Source of the DNA: Sambucus nigra
Lineage: Eukaryota > Streptophyta > Magnoliopsida > Dipsacales > Adoxaceae
DNA length: 64,000 bases
Assembly: GCA_949130495.1 (NCBI GenBank)
Contig: OX422211.1
Coordinates: 537,089,372 to 537,153,371, forward strand
Reading direction: 5' to 3'
The position numbers and the translations under genes are program-made. The notes under the pieces are model-generated. The model was not told the DNA's origin, did no database searches, and saw nothing but the letters and a program-made list of their open reading frames with translations. Below, piece after piece: positions 23,982 through 32,318 of this stretch. Position 1 is the first letter of the stretch. Each line of letters opens with the position of its first letter.

Positions 23982-25123
23982 ATGGCTTTTGGTGGTTTTG
24001 ATGATCTTTGGTGTCAAATTTTTGAAAAAATTAATTGTAAAATTCACACGAACTCTTGTTTTAAATCTTCTGTTGAAAACGAATCTGAGAGTTGTCCTTG
24101 TTGTGAGGGTGTTGGTCACACGTTAGATGAGTGTACCATAAATTTAAAGAAAAAATTGAATAAATTGGTTTCTTGTGTTTGTACCCTTAGTGATAGTGAT
24201 TCAAAAGAAGATGTTTTTTATGCTTGTAGGCGATATCTTCCCACCCATGTGATTAGTGTTAATAGTGAGGGTGATGGGAGTGTGGATGAAAGTGTAGATG
24301 AACATGACTTGAAAACTACTTTCAATGAACTTTATGCTGAATCTTTGAACAAGAAGAAAGAAAATTTGAAATTGAAAGAGTGTGCCTTAAAAATAATGAT
24401 TTTTTAGTTGAAGAACTTAGGGAACATGAGAAAATTTTGAAAGAGAAGCTTGCGTACGTCGAGGGTGAGAGAGATAGTCTTAGAGTGTTGATGGAGACTA
24501 TGAAAAAGGAGCTTTTAGAGTTTTAGGATTCTAGACGTGTACTTGAATCTAGGATAGGTGAACTTGAGGTGAAATTGAAAGATTCAAGTAAGGTGAAATT
24601 TGATTTCGAGTCTAGGTCTGAAAAACTTGATAAGATTTTAGGCATCGTCGAGATAAAAAAGGATAGGGGTGGGATTTGTCTTGAAAAATATGTTGCACCC
24701 ATTCCCACACGTGTGAGAGAGCCTCCTAGGATTGTTAAGAAATAGGCAACTAAGTTTATTAGGAAAGAGCCCCCTAGGAACATCATAAGAGAACCTCCTA
24801 GGATCATTAGTAGAGACCCACCTAGGCAAATTCAGAGAGAGAAATCAAGAAATTTGATGAGAGGGCCACCTTTAGGTAACACACACCGCCCGATTTACAC
24901 TTGCACACATTGCGATAGGCAAGTTCATCTTAGGCGCTTTTGTTACAAGATTTTAAATGGACCTAGGAATGTTGAAAAAAGAATAAATTCGATTCTCCAA
25001 ACCCCCATGTGTCGTTACAAATCTATTTGGGTTAGGAAATCAATTTTGGATACGCTAGATTTTAAACAAGTTGATTCCCGTTTGCTTGCACATGATTCTT
25101 CTCTTGCCATATCATATAGATGA
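23982..25123 (+). pseudogene. SIRE-like Gag C-terminal remnant (two CCHC knuckles)
   Basis: The frame opens with ATG at 23982, 45 bases after the PBS. Residues 38-51 form a CCHC zinc knuckle, CPCCEGVGHTLDEC. Next come an acidic DSDSKED stretch and a charged, helix-prone segment (24300-24540) likely to form a coiled coil. A PPR-rich part with repeated 'REPPR' follows, then a second CCHC, CTHCDRQVHLRRFC (24903-24945), and WVRKS. This order matches the C-terminal half of SIRE-type Gag; the capsid domain normally ahead of it is missing. The frame is broken by a shift near 24395 and TAG/TAA-type stops near 24524 and 24744. Element B lies just downstream, but no protease or pol follows even after the insertion. 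Confidence 0.75.
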
Positions 25124-25659
25124 TTGTGTTTGCATGTTTTTCAAACACTAGTTGAGGTTTCATGTTATATATTTGCTAGTGTGTTGACATGTACTTTTTG
25201 TATAAATTTTTTTTTGAAAAATACAAAAAGATTTTATTTTGATAATTTTTTTGAAAAATCCAATAAGATTTTTGGTTTGCACCGTTTATGGATGAACACT
25301 TAGGATGACCAATTCACAACATCATTCCATTTTTCATGTGACTGTTTGATAGTGTTTTGAGACAATATGTAAATTCATCCATGTTCTTTATAATGTTTGG
25401 AGTCATTAAGATGTAATTAAGTGTTACTTCCTACATATTTGACTCATAGTTTCCTTTATTCCACACATGCATGATTTTTTATTATTATTGTGCTTGCCTT
25501 ATCACATGTTGGTTGGGTGTTTTTACTTCAATCCTATCCTTAAAATGAACCAAGCACGATAAAACTTGATAAAAAAAGTTGTGCATGTAAGAGAGGTTTG
25601 TAAGTTTGTGCTTTGTTTGAAAATGGTGAAGGATGTTTTTTATGTTCATTCGTTAGGGA
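25124..25659 (+). other. element A interior, non-coding, left of B
   Basis: No gene. GTTTATGGATGAACACTTAGGATGACC and GGAGTCATTAAGATGTAATTAAGTG-like blocks recur in the L1 element (minus strand, about 9990-10210), so this untranslated region is conserved in the family. Confidence 0.7.
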
Positions 25660-27222
25660 TATGATAATACGCAAATATTACGTGTTTCATTCCTTGAACC
25701 TACGAATTTTAGCCCCCACGAGTATCTTATTCCCTATATTTATGCTCTTAAACCAGATAACTTCATATTTCTATGATAACATATTTTGCGGGGGTTAATT
25801 GAGCTTTTATAGGTATTTGGATGCTAAGTGTGAAGTTCGGACGCATTTCGCCCAATTTTCGTACGCGGTCGCACGTTTAAGGGCATTTTAGTCTTTTCAC
25901 AGCTTGGGCACCTGGCTCAACATACACCAAAGTTGTATCTCTCCTCGCAAGCTTCACGTGGCAGCGAACGGTGCGCGATTTCGATTCAGAATGAAGAAGT
26001 TACGGCGATTTTAGCAGAGGAGAAAAACATAAAAACCAAAGCAGGGGGAACTTGTGTAGACCTGTAGCCATCGATCGATCAATCAAAAGGATTGATCAAT
26101 CGATCCTTCATTGTTTGGCACTCATGGGGAGACAGTGGGCTTGATTTTTCACCATCGATCGATCGATCACAAGGAATCAATTGATCGATCGATCGATCCC
26201 CTATTTCCAACTGATATTTTGGCTTTTCTTTTCTCTTTTCTTTTCTATTTTAATTCCACTTACTATAAATATCAATTTTTTTGTAAATATCAGATATGAA
26301 GTTATATAATTCGTTTTAGGTTAGAATAGCTTTGGATTTGAGGGTTTTTAGAGAGTTCTTCTTCATTTCTCTTTGGTTTGACACCCATTTGGGTTGTAAG
26401 TTGCACTATTCATTATCCTCTCCATTATTATAGTTTGTATTTCATTTATTCATGCTTTGTAGTTAATTTATATGCTTTCTAATTTAGGTTTACATGCTTT
26501 CTTTACATGATTTGATTTAGTTGCTTTCTAGTGTAGTTTTATCGCGTTTATTCACAGCATTTTTAATATGCTTTCTAGCTAAATTAGTCTAGGTTGTGCC
26601 AGATTTAACTCATTCCAGGTTGACATGTTGCTTTGCTTTGGTGATGGAGTTTACGGGTCTAGTTCGGGCTCGTTGTCCTAGTTACTGCACCTAGGAGATT
26701 TGATGGAGCATATCATGTATGTTCCGTGCTTACAACCTTGTGTGCGTAATTTTTGGGGTATTTGTTAACTCCAAAATGTTATTAGGATTTTATGCGAATT
26801 TAGGGGCGTGACAACCCTTGATTCAATTAACTGTCGAAACGAGACGTATTTATAATAACTCATCGACCCATGTGACCTTTTTATACTAATTAACTGAGAT
26901 GACGGATATTCGACGCAACCAATAGTTTTTACTCTCTTTTGTTAATCTAGTTTAATTTACACTCGCCTAGATTAATATTTCCCTTTTATACATCTTTTAA
27001 TTTTTAGTTTGTAATTAACCTTTTTTCACTTTTATTTAGGAATATTAAATCCAATTAATTCTAGCAACTCATCTCTAAGGATTTTCGATACCCGGACTTG
27101 GCCTCTATACTCACCTGTTGAGTGTAGTCATAAGTTTAGGTTTTTGTACAGTTCAGGTGAGCCGAATTCAAAACGACAGGCCCATAGGTGACTCTCGCAC
27201 CGCGGAGAAACCCCGCCTATCA
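25660..27222 (+). repeat. 5' LTR of element B
   Basis: Matches 42106-43665 over its length. U3 has two GATC-rich inverted repeats (26070-26106 and 26153-26199) upstream of TATAAAT (26274-26280). Ends CCGCCTATCA at 27222. Confidence 0.93.
26070..26280 (+). promoter_or_regulatory. GATC-rich hairpins and TATA box in B's LTR
   Basis: ATCGATCGATCAATC is followed after AAAAG by its near reverse complement GATTGATCAATCGATC. A second pair, ATCGATCGATCGATC and GATCGATCGATCGATC, lies at 26153-26199. TATAAAT follows at 26274. The 3' LTR keeps the same plan (about 42517-42714) with some changes. Confidence 0.7.
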
Positions 27223-27224
27223 AA

Positions 27225-27241
27225 TGGAGCCATTGCTGGGG
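27225..27241 (+). other. primer-binding site of element B (tRNA-Asp type, diverged)
   Basis: TGGAGCCATTGCTGGGG, two bases after the LTR; the usual Athila site is TGGCGCCGTTGCCGGGG, so three positions differ. Confidence 0.8.
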
Positions 27242-27418
27242 TGGAGTTTGTTTTAGACTTTATCTGATTTAGGTTTTCATAATATTTTCTTTCTATTTGT
27301 ATTTTTTTGGCTAACCTTTTTGCAGGACTTCTACATTTGAGCACTTAGAAACGCTTGAATTTCTCGCGCACGCGTATCTTTGTGGAATTCGCCACTTCGA
27401 GCCATTTTTGGGGTACAC

Positions 27419-28020
27419 ATGTCTTATTCCAATTATTTCAGTAATCATTATGATAATTCTCAAAATGCTCGCAAACCTTTGACTTTTGGTCAATTCTTAG
27501 AATCCCAAAAAATTGCAACATCTAAAATGACTTTGGGCGAGTATTACAAAAGTTAAGCTTTGGAGTGCATTTATTTTGATGATGACGATAATGATTTTGG
27601 GCCTTTACCTCCTTGTAATAGGAATTTTGAAACAAATTGCAATAGTTTTCAAAATTCCTATAATAATGAGTTTTCGTTTAAGTCCGATGGTAATTTTCAA
27701 AGTTTCCATTTTCAAGTATCCGCACGTCGGCCTATGACTTTTGTTGAGGGCTTGCGTATGTTTGAGAATGAGAAAATTGAAAACCGTTATGGGGAAGAAA
27801 ATCGTCGTTGGGAACATGAGTTGGATTTATTATTTGAGTCCGATGATGATTTTGCTTCTAGGACTTTTGAAGTCGAGCAATGTTTTGAACTAAATGTAGG
27901 CTTTGTGCCTACTTTGGAACAAACCATTCTTCACTTGGCCCATTGCATAATAGATATTGAAAGTGAGGATGAAAATGATGTAATATCTATTTACAATGAA
28001 ATGATTTCTTCTTTGGTCCC
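27419..28020 (+). pseudogene. Element B ORF, 5' part (unknown acidic protein)
   Basis: ATG at 27419 opens MSYSNYFSNHYDNSQ, then KPLTFGQFLESQ. A TAA at 27554 breaks the frame, which continues in the same phase with ECIYFDDDDNDFGPLPP. The protein is rich in Asp, Glu, Asn and Phe and has a WEHELDLLFESDDDF segment. No zinc knuckle, protease, RT or integrase motif is present, and I do not recognise a family. The reading frame is interrupted at 28020 by element C, inserted within a Val-Pro codon pair, and resumes at 40082. It may be a retained accessory gene or a highly changed Gag; this is undecided. Confidence 0.6.
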
Positions 28021-28636
28021 TGTTGATACCAAAATTAATATGCTGATGTGGACGAATAATACGAAGACACGTGTCAATCTACGTGGCACAATAGCAGCGA
28101 GGAAGATCATTTCCCGACCAACTATGCTTCTTTCCGAGCAACGAGAATACACCGAGGAACTCTATCACACCGAGGAACTCTATCACACCGAGGAACTCTA
28201 TCGCACCGAGGAACTCTAACGCACCGAGGTACTCTAATGTTCCGAGGAACTCCTGATCAGCGAACAGCTATGGCGGTCCGAGCTGCATCTCGGTCGTATC
28301 ATTAATTGCCAGATAATCAACAGTTCAGATATTCATTGAATGCTTATATTCTTGGCACGCACTCTGCATTAAATGTATTACCCTTTCATATGTATGTCAT
28401 TTAATGTATCGAACCTTTCATGTACAGCCTCAAGGCTATAAATACCTTGTATCATCCTCATTCAAAGGGGACCGAAATTTCTTGAGAGAACTTGTAATCA
28501 AGAATTCCACAAACACTCAGCAATAACATAACAGTGGACGTAGGCTTTATTCCTAGCCGAACCACTTTAAAAATCTTTGTCTTATTTATTTATCTGTGAT
28601 TGAAAAATTAGAGCGATCTAGTTTTTTACATCAACA
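28021..28636 (+). repeat. 5' LTR of element C
   Basis: Starts TGTTGATACC and ends CATCAACA. U3 has an 18-bp minisatellite (28151-28250), then TATAAATA at 28437-28444 (after AAGGC). Five differences from the 3' LTR: T/C, G/A, C/A, C/T, A/G. Confidence 0.97.
28151..28250 (+). repeat. 18-bp minisatellite in U3 of C
   Basis: About five copies of ACCGAGGAACTCTATCAC, with the last two varying (TCTAACGC, TACTCTAATG). Identical array in the 3' LTR (39596-39695). Confidence 0.95.
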
Positions 28637-28639
28637 GAT

Positions 28640-28656
28640 TGGCGCCGTCTGTGGGA
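28640..28656 (+). other. primer-binding site of element C
   Basis: TGGCGCCGTCTGTGGGA three bases after the LTR end, the form common in Tat-lineage elements. Confidence 0.9.
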
Positions 28657-28700
28657 ACACGACTGTTATTATCGTTTCTCATAAAAATCATTTATCACCA

Positions 28701-30710
28701 ATGGCAGATAATACAGAATCCAGTAATCGAAATGTTGGAAATACTGGAAATCTTCCAAATCCATCTGCATCCCCAGATCTGGCTGGAATTATGACGAATC
28801 TGGCTCAAGGACAAACCGCCATGCAAGAATCTGTGAGGCAACTCATTCAAACTCTTCAAGGCGGTGCACCTACCTATTCAGGGTATAGGAGTGATCGTGG
28901 GCAGTCACAATCCAGACGTACTGGGTCATATCGCAATGGGGAGTCTACTGATTCTACGTATCAACCTGGGCGAACATCATCGATACGGGCTACGGATACA
29001 GATCAACGTGTCACACTTTCTCCGGAGAGAACCAGCGCTTTGAAAAGATTAAGCAGGGAGTCTCCTTTCAGTCGGTTAGGACCAAGGAGAAACATGAGTC
29101 CACCTAGAGCTCCATCGAGAAGTGTTCGACCACCATCACGTTTGAGAGAAGGATCAGCACAATCGCGACCAGCTACTCGTCGAGATAAATCTCAGGAAGC
29201 TACGTCAGAGCAATCAGTTGCTCGGACTAAGCGGCCCGAGGAAGGGAATGAAGCATGGAAAGGTTCCATTCAACGGTTGGAGGATAGACTGGGAGAAATG
29301 GCTAAGGCGAGGAACCCCTTACAGAGAGCTTTTGTTCAAGGGACACCTTTTGTGCAAGCCATTGTGGATTTCCCTACACCGTCGAAATTCAAAGCACCTG
29401 TAGTGACCCCCAAGTACGATGGAAAGACAGATCCCGTACTTCATATAGAACAATACCAAGCTGCTGCAGATATCTACGCTGTCCCCGACGAGATGAGGTG
29501 TAGAGCATTCTCGGGGACTCTTACCGGATCTGCACAGATATGGTACAATAATCTTCCTCGGGGTAAGATTTCAACTTTTGTTCAGTTAGCCGAGTTATTT
29601 ATTGGCATTTTTTGTTTTGGAGCAAAGCCGGTAAAGCGAGTAGCACACTTGCTAAGTGTTAGACAAAAATCAGGTGAAAGTACTAGAGATTACATAACTC
29701 GTTTCAATAACGAGAAGTTGGAAGTCATAGATTATGAAGAAAAGACAGCAATCACTGCTCTGATGAGTGGTTTGCTGCCTAACAAGCTGTACTACACTTT
29801 GGCCAAAGATCCACCTAAAAATATGTCGGAGTTGATGGCAAAGGTGGCCAAAATCATGAATGCCGAGGAGGCTATGGCTGCGAAGAAGAATATGGATAAA
29901 GAAGTTAAAGTGGAGGTCGACAACTCTAAGAAGAAAGATCAGAAAGGTAATGGTGGTGACAAACATTCCAGGAATAACAGGATGAAGTTGGAAGTCCTAA
30001 AGAAGTATGATAATTATACTCCATTGAAAATGAGTATTAATCATGTTTTGGAAGAAATCAGGAATAACGAGGAAATCAAGTGGCCAGAGAAACTGAAGAC
30101 AAATCCCGACCTGAGGAATAAGGCCAAATATTGCGAGTTTCACAAAGATCATGGCCATATGACCAAAAATTGTATAGCCCTTCAGAACGAGATTGAAACA
30201 CTCATCCGAAGAGGAAAATTATCAAAGTATGTAGATCGCAGAGGCGAAAGGAAGAATGATGATAGAACTAGAGAGAGATCTAGATCTCCTCGTCGGGCAG
30301 AGGAGAAAAAGAGGAGGGACCATGAAGAGGATCCAGATGATGACCCCGATCTTCCCAAGAAGCCAAGGAAACCTGAACGAGAGGTATTTTCTATACGTTT
30401 TGGGTCATTTGATTGTAATGTTATTACAGGAGGAGATGCAGGAGGAGGAGACCTTACTGCAGAAAGAAAAGCTTACCTCGGAGAGGCTCAAGCTTGTTCA
30501 TACATTCAGCGAATAAACCTGGCCGAGGATGATCGTCCGAGGAAGGTAAACAAAGAGAAGCTAGTGATTGGTTTTTCAAAAAACGACCTGGCAGGTGTTC
30601 TTTACCCTCATGATGATCCTTTGGTGATCAAAATGAGGATGAAGGATGTGGTCATTTCAAGGGTGTTAGTAGACAATGGTAGTTCGGCAGACATCATGTA
30701 CTATTCATGA
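28701..30710 (+). CDS. gag: Element C Gag and start of protease
   Basis: The start is ATG at 28701, 45 bases after the PBS; the open frame reaches back into the LTR but upstream codons would be LTR sequence. The 669-residue product is the structural Gag. After a Ser/Arg-rich N-terminus (residues 50-190) comes the capsid domain (about 225-400) with AFSGTLTGSAQIWYNNLP, FNNEKLEV and ALMSGLLPNKL. A Cys/His motif, YCEFHKDHGHMTKNC, sits at about 476-490, and the charged RRGERKNDDRTRERSRSP region after it may bind RNA. The aspartic protease motif VDNGSSADI (normally DGGSSAD) is at about 657-665. A TGA (30708-30710) stops the frame directly after SADIMYYS; the same frame continues without shift into RT. 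In element D the matching codon is Cys, so the TGA is probably a point mutation. Confidence 0.9.
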   Translation: MADNTESSNRNVGNTGNLPNPSASPDLAGIMTNLAQGQTAMQESVRQLIQTLQGGAPTYSGYRSDRGQSQSRRTGSYRNGESTDSTYQPGRTSSIRATDTDQRVTLSPERTSALKRLSRESPFSRLGPRRNMSPPRAPSRSVRPPSRLREGSAQSRPATRRDKSQEATSEQSVARTKRPEEGNEAWKGSIQRLEDRLGEMAKARNPLQRAFVQGTPFVQAIVDFPTPSKFKAPVVTPKYDGKTDPVLHIEQYQAAADIYAVPDEMRCRAFSGTLTGSAQIWYNNLPRGKISTFVQLAELFIGIFCFGAKPVKRVAHLLSVRQKSGESTRDYITRFNNEKLEVIDYEEKTAITALMSGLLPNKLYYTLAKDPPKNMSELMAKVAKIMNAEEAMAAKKNMDKEVKVEVDNSKKKDQKGNGGDKHSRNNRMKLEVLKKYDNYTPLKMSINHVLEEIRNNEEIKWPEKLKTNPDLRNKAKYCEFHKDHGHMTKNCIALQNEIETLIRRGKLSKYVDRRGERKNDDRTRERSRSPRRAEEKKRRDHEEDPDDDPDLPKKPRKPEREVFSIRFGSFDCNVITGGDAGGGDLTAERKAYLGEAQACSYIQRINLAEDDRPRKVNKEKLVIGFSKNDLAGVLYPHDDPLVIKMRMKDVVISRVLVDNGSSADIMYYS

Positions 30711-32318
30711 TTTGATAGCTTGAATTTAAAATTATCTCAATTGGAACCTTATCACAGACCCCTTCTGGGTTTTGCTGGCGAGAAAGTTTTTCCACTTGGG
30801 ACGATCAAGTTGGATATACTCATTGGAACTTGGCCTGCTTGTCGAACAGAAAGAATACGCTTTTTTGTGATGGATAAGAATGTGCAGTCCGCCTACAACA
30901 TCATCATGGGAAGGGTTGGATTGAAGAAATTCGAAGCAGTTCCATCTACAGTACATCAGTGTTTGAAATTCCCAACGAATTTTGGAGTAGGAATTATGAA
31001 AGGTGATCAAAAAGTAGCTCGGGAATGCTATTATTCGTCTGCCGAGCAGGAAGAACTTGAAGAATCAAGGAAAAAGACTACTGCTTATCAAGTAGAGGAG
31101 GGCACAGAAATTGAAACTCTTGACCCTAGGGATGAATCTCAACTTGTAAAAGGACAGGTGATGGAATCTACAGAAACTGTTATCCTGGACGACGAGCATC
31201 CTGAACGAGTAACTCAGATAGGATCGTCGTTGGATGTTTCAATAAAACAAGAGTTGATAACTTTCTTCAGAAGCAGGAAGAATACTTTTGCTTGGAGTCA
31301 TGAAGACATGCCAGGTATAGATCCAAACTTTTTATGTCATGAGCTCAACGTGAATAAGGAGATCAAGCCTGTGAAGCAAAGAAGAAGGGTGTTTAGTCCC
31401 GAGAAGAACCAGGCCATACAAGAGGAGGTCGAGAAACTCCAGAAAGCCCAATTCATTGAAGATGTGAAATATCCAGATTGGTTGGCGAATGTGGTGATGG
31501 TAAAAAAGAAGAACAACAAATGGAGAATGTGTGTTGACTTTACTGATCTCAACAAGGCATGTCCAAAAGATCATTTTCCATTGCCCAGAATTGATCAACT
31601 AGTGGATGCTACCTCGGGACACGAGCTACTCAGCTTCATGGATGCTTATTCTGGCTACAACCAGATCAAAATGAAACCTGAAGACAGGGAAAGTACTTCT
31701 TTTATTACCCCAAGGGGAACTTATTGTTATAATGTTATGCCTTTTGGTTTAAAAAATGCAGGTGCAACATATCAGCGGTTGATGAACAAGGTTTTTACCG
31801 AACAAATCAGCCGCAGTATGGAGGTCTATGTCGACGACATGCTCACCAAAAGCAAGAGAGCTGCAGATCATTTGATTGACTTGAGTCAAACTTTTGATCA
31901 ACTGGATAAATACCAGATGAAGCTTAACCCGACGAAGTGTACCTTTGGAGTACGAGAAGGAATGTTCCTCGGATACATCGTCAACCAACGAGGTATTGAG
32001 GCAAATCCAGAAAAGATCAAGGCTCTTTTAGGGCTGCGATCTCCAACGACGAGGAAAGACGTGCAGAGTCTTACCGGACGGGTTGCAGCACTCAACAGAT
32101 TTGTATCCCGAGCAACTGATAAATGCCTCCCATTCTTCAAAACACTGCGAAAAAGTTTTGAGTGGACTGATGAATGTGAGAAAGCCTTTCAAGATTTGAA
32201 GAAGTATTTGGGAGCCCCACCATTGTTGTCTAGGCCAATAACTGGAGAGAAGCTGTACTTGTATTTAGCAGTATCAGAAAATGCAGTTAGCTCGGCGTTG
32301 ATCAGATTGGAGAATTGA
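30711..32318 (+). CDS. pol: Element C protease end, reverse transcriptase and first RNase H
   Basis: Same frame as gag, opening after the TGA. The first 110 codons finish the protease (HRPLLGFAGEKVFPLGTIKL). RT then runs from about 31370 to 32180: WRMCVDFTDLNKACPKD, LLSFMDAYSGYNQI, VMPFGLKNAGATYQRLMN, the catalytic YVDDM at about 31827-31841, and LGYIVNQRGIEANPEKIKA. The connection and first RNase H start at 32190 with LYLYLAVSENAVSSAL, where the usual first catalytic Asp (DAS) is replaced by AVS, as is common in Tat elements that carry a second RNase H. A TGA at 32316-32318 interrupts the RNase H where relatives have a codon such as Gly or Asp before VQKP. Confidence 0.92.
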   Translation, partial: FDSLNLKLSQLEPYHRPLLGFAGEKVFPLGTIKLDILIGTWPACRTERIRFFVMDKNVQSAYNIIMGRVGLKKFEAVPSTVHQCLKFPTNFGVGIMKGDQKVARECYYSSAEQEELEESRKKTTAYQVEEGTEIETLDPRDESQLVKGQVMESTETVILDDEHPERVTQIGSSLDVSIKQELITFFRSRKNTFAWSHEDMPGIDPNFLCHELNVNKEIKPVKQRRRVFSPEKNQAIQEEVEKLQKAQFIEDVKYPDWLANVVMVKKKNNKWRMCVDFTDLNKACPKDHFPLPRIDQLVDATSGHELLSFMDAYSGYNQIKMKPEDRESTSFITPRGTYCYNVMPFGLKNAGATYQRLMNKVFTEQISRSMEVYVDDMLTKSKRAADHLIDLSQTFDQLDKYQMKLNPTKCTFGVREGMFLGYIVNQRGIEANPEKIKALLGLRSPTTRKDVQSLTGRVAALNRFVSRATDKCLPFFKTLRKSFEWTDECEKAFQDLKKYLGAPPLLSRPITGEKLYLYLAVSENAVSSALIRLEN

